Shown here one piece after another: positions 25,264 through 33,237 of a stretch of 47,115 nucleotides of DNA (position 1 is its first letter; every line of letters starts with the position of its first letter). The stretch comes from Caldilineales bacterium (GTDB taxonomy: Bacteria > Chloroflexota > Anaerolineae > JAAEKA01). The notes below the pieces were generated by a model that saw only the letters and a program-made list of their open reading frames with translations, was not told the origin of the DNA and made no database searches. The stretch lies in NCBI GenBank assembly GCA_025055015.1, contig JANWYQ010000102.1, positions 1 through 47,115 on the forward strand. Reading direction: 5' to 3'. Both the position numbers and the translations under genes were made by a program.

Positions 25264-25862
25264 GGCGCATCCTCGATCACGCCGAAGTCCATCTGCCGCG
25301 CCAGGACCGGGCCGGCCTCCAGCCGCTCCAGCTCGGAGTCGATGTACACGACGCGGGCGATGTAGGGCACGGAGATCTGGTAGTTGCCGGGCAGCACATC
25401 CCAAATGCGGAACAGCTCCTCGTTGGCGAGCTGGCCGAGCACGATCTGCACCTGCTCGTCAGGGTGGAACACGCCGGGAGCCAGCGAGTTCAGCAGGCCG
25501 GCGGGCAAAGTGGGCGTGTCCTCCAGCGTGCGCATCATCCAGCCGAGGATCTCCTGTTCCAGCGAGGCCTCCTGAGCCCATGGCGTCAGCAGGAAGTGCA
25601 GATCCAGCGGCAGCTGTGGCCGCCGTTGGCGGCCTGCAGGCGGAGGCGGCACCGGCCGGGCCGGCGGCGTGCGCGCCGCGGTGTTGACGGCCACGCGGTA
25701 CAAGAACAGCGAGACGCCTCGATCCATCGGCGCGTCGAAGTTCCTGGTGCGGTAGACTCTGAACTGCAAGGTGGCGTCGTCGAACAGCTCCGGCCGCCAG
25801 GACTGCTGCAACAGGCGCACCACAGCCTCGCACACGGCGCCGATGGCCCGATAGTTAGCCAT
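25260..25862 (-). CDS. DUF4255 tube terminator protein (Afp16-like)
   Basis: 200 residues. The pattern RAIGAVCEAVVRLLQQSW, then FRVYRTRNFDAPMDRGVSLFLYRVAVN, PLDLHFLLTPWA, EQEILGWMMRTLEDTPTLP, and ELFRIWDVLPGNYQISVPYIAR is diagnostic for DUF4255, the family of Afp16/Pvc16 (described here in parts). These cap the distal end of the tube/sheath and set particle length. It overlaps the preceding small gene by 8 bases and the following gene by 4. Length is normal. Confidence 0.93.
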   Translation of the reverse strand: MANYRAIGAVCEAVVRLLQQSWRPELFDDATLQFRVYRTRNFDAPMDRGVSLFLYRVAVNTAARTPPARPVPPPPAGRQRRPQLPLDLHFLLTPWAQEASLEQEILGWMMRTLEDTPTLPAGLLNSLAPGVFHPDEQVQIVLGQLANEELFRIWDVLPGNYQISVPYIARVVYIDSELERLEAGPVLARQMDFGVIEDAP

Positions 25863-26100
25863 GCTCCGTTGATCTCTGGGGAGACACCATGGGCGGCTGG
25901 GAGGCCGACGAGCGCCCCAGCCGCGCCAGAAACGGCTCGATGAACGCTGCCATCAGGTCCAGTTGCTCGAAATACCGTCGCTCGCCCGAGGGCACGTGGG
26001 TGATGTAACCCCGCCAGCGAACCTGGCCGGTCTCGTCATCCCTCTCCTCGGCCCAGATTTTGACGATAAACGAATGCGCGGTTGTCTCCACCTCAGCCAT
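25855..26100 (-). CDS. Small conserved protein at the head of the eCIS operon
   Basis: 81 residues: AHSFIVKIWAEERDDETG, VRWRGYITHVPSGERRYFEQ, then LMAAFIEPFLARLG. Short proteins with a FIVKIW...WRGxITHVPSGERRY pattern occur in several eCIS-carrying bacteria as I recall; function unknown. It is the first gene of the 26-kb operon and overlaps the DUF4255 gene by 8 bases, so it is likely translated from the operon's leader. AAAGG lies 5 bases before the ATG at 26100. Confidence 0.7.
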   Translation of the reverse strand: MAEVETTAHSFIVKIWAEERDDETGQVRWRGYITHVPSGERRYFEQLDLMAAFIEPFLARLGRSSASQPPMVSPQRSTEHG

Positions 26101-26282
26101 AACAGCCTTTCAAGGGACCGTCCAGGACCAGCGCTGACTCCGCCGACGAAGCCATTCGTTCCGTCAAGGGGCGACGAGCGCTCTGAAGCGCGGTTGACGG
26201 TGTCAGGCTACCATCCCTCCGTCTTGCGCACGTCTCGGCAGCGTCTGTCGAAGCGTCTCCGTGTAAAAATTCCCACCTGAAG
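26101..26282. other. Presumed promoter/leader region of the eCIS operon
   Basis: This non-coding stretch directly precedes the operon head. I searched the minus strand for TTGACA/TATAAT-like pairs and found none convincing, unlike the strong promoters elsewhere in the window. The operon may therefore need an activator, and the regulator at 26724-27638 is the nearest candidate. Confidence 0.4.
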
Positions 26283-26686
26283 CAGCGCGTGCCGGCATGC
26301 GCAGGCCGGGGGATGAAGTCCACCGGCCAAAAAGCAGCGCCCGGTGAACCGGGCTTGTGTGCCGGCCTGCTGCCGAGCCCCGTTCACGGGGCGACGCAGT
26401 GTGGCCGGGCGATTTCATCGCCCGGCAGCCCCCGCCCGGCAGACGCGCCGCGCTGATGGGCAGCGCGTGCCGGCATGCGCAGGCCGGGGGATGAAGTCCC
26501 CCCCAAAAAAGCAGCGCCCGGTGAACCGGGCTTGTGTGATGGCCTGCTGCCGAGCCCCGTTGACGGGGCGACGCAGTGTGGCCGGGCGACTTGATCGCCC
26601 GGCAGCCCCCGCCCGGCAGACGTGCCGCGCTGATGGGAAGCGCGTGCCAGCATGCGCAGGCCGGGGGATGAAGTCCCCCGGCCTGC
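26283..26686. repeat. 178-base tandem repeat, about 2.2 copies, packed with short palindromes
   Basis: The sequence starting CAGCGCGTGCCGGCATGCGC at 26283 recurs at 26461 (period 178) and, with changes, at 26638. Each full unit holds four hairpins: a GGGGGA/TCCCCC-type stem with loop TGAAG; GCCCGG/CCGGGC with loop TGAA; GCCCCG/CGGGGC with loop TTCA; and GCCGGGCGAT/ATCGCCCGGC with loop TTC. The partial third copy ends in a perfect 13-bp stem (26656-26668 with 26674-26686), 38 bases beyond the stop of the regulator gene, where it could act as its terminator. Apparent open frames through this block are repeat artefacts. Confidence 0.85.
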
Positions 26687-26723
26687 CGACGGGCCCCGAA
26701 TGGCCGAAGATGTTCCCCCGATC

Positions 26724-27638
26724 TTACAACAAGCTCTCGAGGTTCTGGATCTCGCGCGCCACCTGCTGCTGGGCGGCGGCCAGGGCTCTCTGCACCTGGC
26801 GCAGGCGCTCCAGCACGGCCGCCAGGGTGGCCTCGTCGGACTCCGGCTGCGGCGCGCGCGGAGCCGCCGCCTGCGCCGTCAGGGGCTGGCCGCGGCGGAT
26901 CTGCTCGGCCAGCAACACAGTGCTGCGCGCCGGCTGCACCGCCAGCTCCCTGGCCAGCGCCTGTTGACAGCGCTCGAACTGGCGCAGGGCTGCGGTGCGA
27001 TCCCCGCGCAGGTAGTGCAGCCGCATCAACCGACGGTGCGCGCGCTCATGGGCATAGTCCACGCTGAGGATGCGCATGCCGTAGGCGATCCCCTGTTCGT
27101 ACTCCTGGTGGGCCTCGCAGCAGGCCACCAGCTTCTGCAACATGGCCAGGTAGATGTTCTGCAGCCGCTCCCGCTCGAACAGGCACCAGTCCTGATACCA
27201 CCCCTCCAGCAAATCTCCCCGGTAGAGCTCCACCGCCAGGTTGAGGGCTTGCGCCTGCGCAAGGGTCAGCGTCTCGCCCGGCGTGTCCCGCGCCGGCGCA
27301 TAGGCCTGTTCTAACATCTCCACGTCCAGCACCAGCGTCGGGTCGGAGTTCAGCCGCAGCCACTCCGGCTCCACCACCAGCCAACGCGGATCGTGGCCGT
27401 TGCGGCTGCCCAGCGCAGCCTGGAGCTGCCACAGGGCCTGACGCAGGTGCTTGCGCGCCTGGCCGGTGGACGCGTCCCCCCACAACACGCCGGCCACGGT
27501 TTCGCGCGCGTGGGAGCGGTTGCGGTAGAGCAACAAGTAGCAGAGCAGCTCTTGGGCTCTGTGCGCCTCGATGCCGACCAACGGGACGCCTTCGCTGATC
27601 GCCTCAAACCGGCCTAGCAGATGGATCTGGATCGTCAT
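26724..27638 (-). CDS. BTAD/SARP-family transcriptional regulator, candidate regulator of the eCIS operon
   Basis: 304 residues from ATG 27638 with GAGGAG 9 bases upstream. Residues ~1-95 form an OmpR-type winged helix as in SARP/BTAD regulators (IHLLGRFEAISEGVPL, HRAQELLCYLLLYRNR, ETVAGVLWGDAS, ARKHLRQALWQLQAALG). Residues ~100-245 are the bacterial transcriptional activation domain (YRGDLLEGWYQDWCLFERER, then AHRRLMRLHYLRGDRTAALR, QFERCQQALARELAVQP). Residues ~265-304 form a coiled coil (LERLRQVQRALAAAQQQVA). There is no ATPase or sensor domain, so it is a short, SARP-like activator. It is transcribed towards the eCIS operon with only the tandem repeat between, which makes it the prime candidate for control; this is inference from position. 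Confidence 0.85.
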   Translation of the reverse strand: MTIQIHLLGRFEAISEGVPLVGIEAHRAQELLCYLLLYRNRSHARETVAGVLWGDASTGQARKHLRQALWQLQAALGSRNGHDPRWLVVEPEWLRLNSDPTLVLDVEMLEQAYAPARDTPGETLTLAQAQALNLAVELYRGDLLEGWYQDWCLFERERLQNIYLAMLQKLVACCEAHQEYEQGIAYGMRILSVDYAHERAHRRLMRLHYLRGDRTAALRQFERCQQALARELAVQPARSTVLLAEQIRRGQPLTAQAAAPRAPQPESDEATLAAVLERLRQVQRALAAAQQQVAREIQNLESLL

Positions 27639-27781
27639 CGCCCTGTACTCCTCGCACGCACTCTACACCAAATGAACGACAATAGCTGGACAATTGCGCT
27701 ACGAAATACGGCCTCTACACCGCCAACTCCCCCTCGGCCGGTCCCGCCGAGCCGGTCTTTGGCGCTTTGTGTGGTCTTGTG

Positions 27782-28540
27782 CTATGCTTTTGTCAACACG
27801 GCAAACAGGTTGAGGGTGCCCTCGGCGCCGTCGGCGCGGAAGGTGGTGCTCACGGCGAGGCCAACCTCGGCGGCCAGCCTGAGCAGCTCCGCCTCGTTGA
27901 TTAGGCGGCAATAGCGCAGTCCGTAGCCGCCCTGGCGCCAGTCCAGGAGGTAGTCGCCGGGGTCCACGTCCGCCGGCGTCAACCCCACCGCCTCCCACGG
28001 CACCAGCCGACGCTGCAGCCGCGGGCTCTCCAAGAACTGCCAGGTGGAGACGGCCAGCATCCCGCCCGGCGCCATCAGCCCGGCCAGGTCCTGCATCAGC
28101 CGCCGACGCAGCGCCCACCCGGGCAGGTGGTGCAACACCGCCAGCAGGGCGATCCCATCGTATTGAGACAGAGGCAGGGCTAACCGCCAGTCCTCATTTG
28201 TTATGTCGAGCTTTAGCAGGGTCGCCTGGACGCAGCGCAACGTCGAGGCGCGCGCCTGCGCCGCAGCCAACAGGGGCTCGCTGGCGTCCACGCCGACGTA
28301 GCGCAGGCAGCGGCCGGCCCTGTCCAGGACCTCGGCCAGGCGTCCGTTGCCGCAGCCTACGTCCAGCAGGCTGCCGGCCGCGGGCAGGTAGGGCAGGAGC
28401 TGACGCAGGCCCGCCTGGTGCGGCCCGCGCGTTTGCGAGAAGGCTGCGCCCAGGCGTCCATAGAACTCCTGGTTGAGGTCCAACAGGCGACGAACTACCG
28501 ACGGTTCCACGGGACGTCCACGCCGGAAATGGCAGAGCAC
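27782..28540 (-). CDS. Class I SAM-dependent methyltransferase, Trm9/ALKBH8-like
   Basis: Up to 252 residues from GTG 28540; a GTG at 28510 (242 residues) is an alternative, and neither has a good Shine-Dalgarno. Motif I is LLDVGCGNGRLAEVL, followed by YVGVDASEPLLAAAQ, YDGIALLAVLHHLPGW, then MAPGGMLAVSTWQFLES and a C-terminal DPGDYLLDWRQGGYGLRYC. The AVLHH and PGG-W pattern recalls eukaryotic Trm9/ALKBH8, which methylate the carboxymethyl group on tRNA wobble uridine. It lies head to head with elp3, whose product makes exactly that carboxymethyl group. I infer the pair makes a methoxycarbonylmethyl-uridine-type modification; the substrate is not proven by sequence. A weak hairpin (27733-27738 with 27746-27751) lies after the stop. 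Confidence 0.8.
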   Translation of the reverse strand: MLCHFRRGRPVEPSVVRRLLDLNQEFYGRLGAAFSQTRGPHQAGLRQLLPYLPAAGSLLDVGCGNGRLAEVLDRAGRCLRYVGVDASEPLLAAAQARASTLRCVQATLLKLDITNEDWRLALPLSQYDGIALLAVLHHLPGWALRRRLMQDLAGLMAPGGMLAVSTWQFLESPRLQRRLVPWEAVGLTPADVDPGDYLLDWRQGGYGLRYCRLINEAELLRLAAEVGLAVSTTFRADGAEGTLNLFAVLTKA

Positions 28541-30157
28541 AGGAAGCGACGACGACCGAAGAGCAACGATGTGGTCGTAGACCTAGAACGCCACGGCGAC
28601 GCGCTGCTGGCCATCGTGCAGGCGGTGGCTGCTGCGCCGGTCTTCGACGAGCGCGTGCTGCGCCAGATCCTGCGTCGCCACCCGCGCGATGGGGTCGGCT
28701 TCTTCAACAAGGCGGAGCTGGTGGCGGGGTACGAGGCGCTGGTGGCTGCGGGCCGGGTGCCGGCCGACCGCAGAACCCTGCGGCGGCTGCAGATGAAGCC
28801 GGTGCGCACCCAGTCGGGCGTGGCGCCGGTGGCGGTGCTCACCAAGCCGGCCGGCTGTCCGGGGCGCTGCATCTTCTGTCCCAACGACCCGGCCATGCCC
28901 AAGAGCTACCTGTCGTTGGAGCCCGGCGCCCAGCGCGCCCTGCAGAACGAGTTCGACCCCTACCGGCAGACCCGCAGCCGCCTGGAGATGCTGCAGATAG
29001 CAGGTCACAGCGTGCAGAAGGCGGAGCTGCTGATCCTGGGCGGCACCTGGTCCGCCTATCCCGACGCTTACGCCCACTGGTTCGTGCAGCGCTGTCTGGA
29101 CGCGCTCAACGGCTGCGACTCGGCCTCTCTGGAGGAGGCCCAGCAGCGCAACGAGCGGGCCGCTGTGCGCTGCGTGGGGATCACCGTGGAGACGCGGCCC
29201 GACTGGGTGACGCCAGAGGAGGTGCTGCGGCTGCGCCGCCTGGGGGTGACCCGGGTGCAGATTGGCGTGCAGAGCCTGGACGACCGCATCCTAGCCCTGA
29301 ACGGCCGCGGGCACGACGTGGCGGCGGTGCGTCGCGCCTGCCGACTGCTGCGCGGCGCCGGCTTCAAGCTCCACCTGCACTGGATGCCCAACCTGCTGGG
29401 CGCCACGCCGGAGAGCGACCGGGAGGACTTCGGCCGGCTGTGGAGCGACCCTGACCTGCGGCCCGACGAGCTGAAGATCTACCCGTGCTCGCTGTTGGAG
29501 GGCACGGAGCTGTATCGCATCTGGCAGGCGGGCGGCTACCAGCCCTACGACACCGAGACCCTGGTGCAGCTCCTGGCCGACTGCAAGGCCCAGGTGCCGC
29601 CCTACTGCCGCCTGAGCCGGGTGGTGCGGGACATCCCGGCCACCTACATCGTCGCCGGCAACCGGCTGAGCAACCTGCGGGAGGCGGCGCAGCGGGAGCT
29701 GGCGCGCACCGGTCGCCGCTGTCAGTGCATTCGCTGTCGCGAGGTGCGCGGCCGGCCGGTGGACCCCGCTGCCCTCCGGCTGGTGGACCTGCCCTACGAA
29801 ACGGGGATCGGCCAGGAGCACTTCCTCAGCCTGGAGACGCCCGAGGGCTACTTGGCCGGCTTTTTGCGGCTGTCGCTGCCGTCGGCCGAAGGCATGGCGG
29901 AGGCGCCGGCCGAGCTGCACGGCTGCGCGGTGATCCGCGAGGTCCACGTCTACGGGCCGGCGCTGCAGCTCCAGGCGCGCAGCCGGGGGGAGGCGCAGCA
30001 CGCCGGCATCGGTCGCCGCTTGATCCAACAGGCTCAGGCTGTTGCCCGCCAGGCCGGCTTCCGCCAGCTGGCAGTGATCGCAGCCATCGGCACGCGGGAG
30101 TACTATCGGCGCCTCGGCTTTTCCGCGGGCGACCTTTACATGCACCTGCGCCTGTGA
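28529..30157 (+). CDS. elp3: Elp3-family tRNA uridine-34 carboxymethyl synthase (radical SAM + GNAT)
   Basis: 542 residues from ATG 28529; longer readings upstream would run into the divergent methyltransferase. The order of motifs follows yeast and archaeal Elp3: VAVLTKPAGCPGRCIFCPND (three cluster cysteines), FDPYRQTRSRLEMLQIAGHS, LLILGGTWSAYP, CVGITVETRPDW, RVQIGVQSLDDRIL, NRGH-equivalent NGRGHD, DELKIYPCSLLEGTELY, RVVRDIPATYIVAGN. The C-terminal GNAT/KAT domain has VIREVHVYGPALQL, QHAGIGRRLIQQA and EYYRRLGFSAGDLYM. It uses acetyl-CoA and SAM radical chemistry to add a carboxymethyl group to U34 of tRNA. Bacterial Elp3 acts alone, without Elp1/2. It is divergent from the methyltransferase, with starts that abut or overlap. 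Confidence 0.95.
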   Translation: MAEHRKRRRPKSNDVVVDLERHGDALLAIVQAVAAAPVFDERVLRQILRRHPRDGVGFFNKAELVAGYEALVAAGRVPADRRTLRRLQMKPVRTQSGVAPVAVLTKPAGCPGRCIFCPNDPAMPKSYLSLEPGAQRALQNEFDPYRQTRSRLEMLQIAGHSVQKAELLILGGTWSAYPDAYAHWFVQRCLDALNGCDSASLEEAQQRNERAAVRCVGITVETRPDWVTPEEVLRLRRLGVTRVQIGVQSLDDRILALNGRGHDVAAVRRACRLLRGAGFKLHLHWMPNLLGATPESDREDFGRLWSDPDLRPDELKIYPCSLLEGTELYRIWQAGGYQPYDTETLVQLLADCKAQVPPYCRLSRVVRDIPATYIVAGNRLSNLREAAQRELARTGRRCQCIRCREVRGRPVDPAALRLVDLPYETGIGQEHFLSLETPEGYLAGFLRLSLPSAEGMAEAPAELHGCAVIREVHVYGPALQLQARSRGEAQHAGIGRRLIQQAQAVARQAGFRQLAVIAAIGTREYYRRLGFSAGDLYMHLRL

Positions 30158-30217
30158 CCTGTGGCCGAGCCTCCCTCGACCGGCAAGGCGCAAACGATCG
30201 GCAAGGCATGAAACAAA

Positions 30218-30264
30218 ACACGGGCGACTGTCCCGCACCAGGGACGGGTCGTCCGTGTCCTTTT
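30218..30264 (+). terminator. Bidirectional terminator between elp3 and the convergent membrane-anchored protein gene
   Basis: The arm 30218-30234 pairs with 30241-30258 around a 6-base loop (GCACCA), with one bulged base and a G-U pair. AAAA flanks the left arm and TTTT follows at 30261-30264, so each strand gives a hairpin followed by a U-run. Confidence 0.8.
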
Positions 30265-30283
30265 CCGGCAACCAGGTTAGGCG

Positions 30284-31750
30284 TCAGCGCACCAGGGTTT
30301 CCATCACCTGGGCCTGGACCGCAGCCGTGTAGTCGAGCTGGCCGCTGACACGGACCAGCGAGCCCACTCCGGGATTGCCGACGATCGCAGTCTCAGCCGT
30401 CACCACCACTCGATAGCCCTCCACCCGCCACTCGCCGATGCCGGCCTCCGGCCTCGTCTGGACGACGCCCTGGACCGTCTGCTTGGGGGCGCGCGGCAGG
30501 ACGACGACCCGCTCGGCGCGGAAGAGGGTCTTGCTCTCCTGGCGAGCGACGACCTGCAGCCAGGCCTGGGGAACCAGACTGCCCTGGCCGGCCTCGACCA
30601 CCGTCTCTCCGTCTACCACTAGAAACACCGGCTGGAGGGTTGGTCCGACGACCCGGCCCACTCGCCAGAGGCCCACGGCGCCGACGGCTTCCATGCTCTG
30701 CAGCCAGCCCACCCACTCTTGGCGCGCGTCTTGCTGGCTCACCCAGAGGCGCAGACCGCGGACCGCTCCCGGCTCGGTCTCGATGCCGTAGACCCGCACC
30801 GTGCTGCCCACGCGGGGCTGCCCCTCAACCACGGCGTTGGCCACGTCCACGCTCACCTGTCGCGCTGGGAGGGCGCTCACCTGCCACCGATCGCCGCTGA
30901 TCCCCCGGACCACGCCCTCGAAGTACACCTCAGCGCCCTCGGGCAGCCGCACCACCGAGCTGGCCTGAACGCCGCTGCTGGTGCGCTGCCCGCGCACCCA
31001 GACTACATCCCCGACCGCCACGGGACCGGTGATGGGCGTCCCTGTCCCAAGGGCCACCTCCGTGTCTCCCACCTGCCACAGACCGGCGCCCGGGTCCATC
31101 CAGCGCACGCGGTCCACCAGCTCAGCCGCCGGACCGGGCTGGGCCGCTGCGCTTATCAGCTCGACGGCCAACGCACGGCGCCGCGCCAGGCCGCCAGCCT
31201 CGGCCGGCAGCTTCACCAGCTCGGCGCGCGCCCACGCGCCGGGCTCCGGCGTCAGCCCATGGGTGACGAGGTGCGTGGCGCCGTCCACCACAAAGGGATA
31301 GTTGCGGATCACCCAGACGCCCGGCCGGCCGCTGCTCACCAGCGTCAGGGGGCCTTCCACGGTTACCGGCGCCGGCGCGGGCTGGAGCTCGATGGTGCGA
31401 GCCCGCAGGCCCTCGGGGCGGCTGACCAGCTCGACGCGCGCCCACAGCCCCACGGCAGGCCTCGCTCCGTTGGTGATGATCTCCGTATCGGCGGTTACCT
31501 CGAACGCAATGGTGGAGGCGGGATAGGTTTGGGGGTCCAGGGTCCATTGGCTGGGTCGAGCGTCGCTGATGGAGCGCAAGGTGCCCTCAACGGTCTTCGT
31601 CGGGTCCGGAACGACGGGCTCCACCACAGGGAGGGGGGCGGCCGTGCCGGGCGCAGATCGCGAGGCCAACCAGCGCGTCCCAGCCACCAGCCCTAGGCCC
31701 AGAGCGACCACAAAAACCAACACGACCAACGCAGTTCGTTTTTGTCTCAC
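30284..31750 (-). CDS. Membrane-anchored extracytoplasmic protein with repeated beta domains (DUF5666-like)
   Basis: 488 residues from GTG 31750, chosen because GGAG lies 8 bases before it. The N-terminus RQKRTALVVLVFVVALGLG is a single membrane helix (residues ~6-25) after basic residues, so the body faces outside. About six repeats of ~60-70 residues follow, each with a VEGTLRSI/W..../T-I/VxG pattern such as FEGVVRGISGDRWQV, VGSTVRVYGIE and VGSLVRVSGQLD. This is the layout of DUF5666-type proteins. Function is unknown; a cell-envelope role is likely. It converges on elp3 and its upstream region contains the S1 gene's terminator. Confidence 0.75.
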   Translation of the reverse strand: MRQKRTALVVLVFVVALGLGLVAGTRWLASRSAPGTAAPLPVVEPVVPDPTKTVEGTLRSISDARPSQWTLDPQTYPASTIAFEVTADTEIITNGARPAVGLWARVELVSRPEGLRARTIELQPAPAPVTVEGPLTLVSSGRPGVWVIRNYPFVVDGATHLVTHGLTPEPGAWARAELVKLPAEAGGLARRRALAVELISAAAQPGPAAELVDRVRWMDPGAGLWQVGDTEVALGTGTPITGPVAVGDVVWVRGQRTSSGVQASSVVRLPEGAEVYFEGVVRGISGDRWQVSALPARQVSVDVANAVVEGQPRVGSTVRVYGIETEPGAVRGLRLWVSQQDARQEWVGWLQSMEAVGAVGLWRVGRVVGPTLQPVFLVVDGETVVEAGQGSLVPQAWLQVVARQESKTLFRAERVVVLPRAPKQTVQGVVQTRPEAGIGEWRVEGYRVVVTAETAIVGNPGVGSLVRVSGQLDYTAAVQAQVMETLVR

Positions 31751-31908
31751 GGGACACACTCCAGGTCTAGCAGCCCTTGGGGACGACAGGTCAATGATGC
31801 TCGACACACCGGACCCACGGACAACGCTTGTGGCGACCAACCCAGCCACTGAACATCTCGATTATAGCACGGTTGGCAAAGACGTTCAAACGCCCGCAGA
31901 CGCGCAAA

Positions 31909-31935
31909 AGCCCCAGCGTCGTGCTGGGGCTTGAA
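31909..31935 (-). terminator. Terminator of the S1-domain gene
   Basis: AGCCCCAGC (31909-31917) and GCTGGGGCT (31923-31931) form a perfect 9-bp stem with loop GTCGT. On the minus strand the stem is followed by TTTT, about 107 bases past the stop of the S1 gene. The 287 bases between the two minus-strand genes (31751-32037) hold no other feature I can support. Confidence 0.8.
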
Positions 31936-32037
31936 GGTCCAGCCCTTAGGCCTCTGTCGCTGACAGGGGTGCGAAAGGGAAGGGAAACCGCTGTCGGAAC
32001 GCGATCGCTGCACCGAGGCGCCAGCCGGTGCCTGGCT

Positions 32038-32925
32038 CTACCGCCCGTGGTAACGCAAAGTGCGCTCCAGGATGTCCTCCTGGTCACGGTAGCGCTGGCG
32101 TCGGTTTTCCTTCTTGCTCCGTCGGCGACCGGAGGACGAGTTGCTCTCGAAAGCCTGGCGGAAGGCCAGCTCCATCAACGTGGGCAGGTCGTCCTCTTCG
32201 TCGTCGGCGGCCTCCACCGCATCGGCCACCGTCAACGGCCTGAGCTCGACCTCGGGCTCCTGAGGCTGAGGTGCAGGGCGCAGGCCTTTCAGGCTGAGGT
32301 CAATGCGCCCTCGACGGCGGTCAATGCCGATGACGCGCGCCTCGATCTGATCGCCCACCTTGACCACGTCCTCCGGCTTGGCGACGTAGGTGTCGGCCAT
32401 TTCCTTGACGTGGAGCATGGCCTCGCGCTCTAGGCCGATGTCCACGAAGGCTCCGTAGTTGGTCAAGCGCTGCACCACCCCGGTCACCAAGTCACCCTCG
32501 TTGAGGTCGCGAATGGTCTTGGTGCCCGGCGGGATCATGGTCAAGCTGATGCGGTTCTTCTCGCGATCGAGCTGCTTGATCCAGACGGTGATGACGTCGC
32601 CCTCCTTGACCTTGTCGGTCACCTTGGCGACGCGCTTGGTGTCCATTTCGGAGATGTGGAGCAGGCCATCGCGGCCCACGCCGATGTCAACAAAGGCGCC
32701 GAACTCGGAGGTGCGCTTGACCTTGCCGGTCACCTCCATGCCCACGCTCAAGACTTTGACGATTTTCTGGCGCGGCAGCTGCCTAACCTGCTTCTTCTTC
32801 GACCCTTCTGGCTTGGACGACGCAGAGGGGAGATCTCTGCTGTCGCTGCTGGGAGCGGGGGCCATCTGCGCGGCCGATGGACTGGTCTCAGCGCCAGAGG
32901 TCAGGGTAACTTCTTCTACTGTCAC
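32038..32925 (-). CDS. S1 RNA-binding protein with two S1 domains
   Basis: 295 residues from GTG 32925, preceded by GGAGG at 8 bases, which decides the start over an in-frame GTG 12 codons upstream. A disordered, basic N-terminal ~50 residues (SSKPEGSKKKQVRQLPRQK) is followed by two S1 domains: residues ~62-135 (VGMEVTGKVKRTSEFGAFVD, LLHISEM, REKNRISLTM) and ~142-215 (EGDLVTGVVQRLTNYGAFVD, MLHVKEM, RRRGRIDLSLKG). The C-terminus is acidic then very basic (RRRSKKENRRQRYRDQ). Two-S1 proteins of this type bind single-stranded RNA and may act in translation or RNA turnover. It has a near-perfect promoter and stands divergent from rpoD. Confidence 0.9.
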   Translation of the reverse strand: MTVEEVTLTSGAETSPSAAQMAPAPSSDSRDLPSASSKPEGSKKKQVRQLPRQKIVKVLSVGMEVTGKVKRTSEFGAFVDIGVGRDGLLHISEMDTKRVAKVTDKVKEGDVITVWIKQLDREKNRISLTMIPPGTKTIRDLNEGDLVTGVVQRLTNYGAFVDIGLEREAMLHVKEMADTYVAKPEDVVKVGDQIEARVIGIDRRRGRIDLSLKGLRPAPQPQEPEVELRPLTVADAVEAADDEEDDLPTLMELAFRQAFESNSSSGRRRSKKENRRQRYRDQEDILERTLRYHGR

Positions 32926-33049
32926 GTGCCCTTCCTCCAAAGGATCGGGGGTTGCCCGCACGGCATAGATTAGCTCAAAAAGTGCTAACAGCTATGGTCA
33001 AGTCACGTTGCAACAAGCGCGCAGCAGTGGATTGACCTGAGGCGCGAGC

Positions 33050-33078
33050 ATTATACCTAGGATAAACAGCCCTGTCAA
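33050..33078 (-). promoter_or_regulatory. Consensus sigma70-type promoter for the S1-domain gene
   Basis: On the minus strand TTGACA (33073-33078), a 17-base spacer and TATAAT (33050-33055) match the consensus in all 12 positions. The expected transcript start near 33043 gives a leader of about 118 bases. Confidence 0.9.
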
Positions 33079-33237
33079 AGCGTCAACGGGCGTCGAGAGG
33101 CAGGTTGGGCGCCAGGGAAAAGCCAGAAGACAAACCTCGGCGCCAAGGCGACGCCCAGGGGCGCCGACCACCAGGACCCGGCGCAAGTTTGTAGCCCTTG
33201 CTACACGGACACCTGCAAAAAGAAGTTAAAAAACGTG

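Noticed and set aside
1-26100. A prophage or a type VI secretion system
   Set aside because: There are no capsid, portal, terminase, integrase or lysis genes, and no TssJLM or ClpV-like genes; the gpJ/gpI/LysM/DUF4255/ATPase set is that of eCIS.
26283-26686. Small genes or a CRISPR array in the repeat block
   Set aside because: Open frames on both strands follow the 178-base period and code low-complexity Arg/Pro/Gly text. The units have no spacer-repeat structure.
32982-32988. CIRCE heat-shock operator before the S1 gene
   Set aside because: Only one half-site (GTGCTAA) is present; the matching TTAGCAC arm at the proper spacing is missing.
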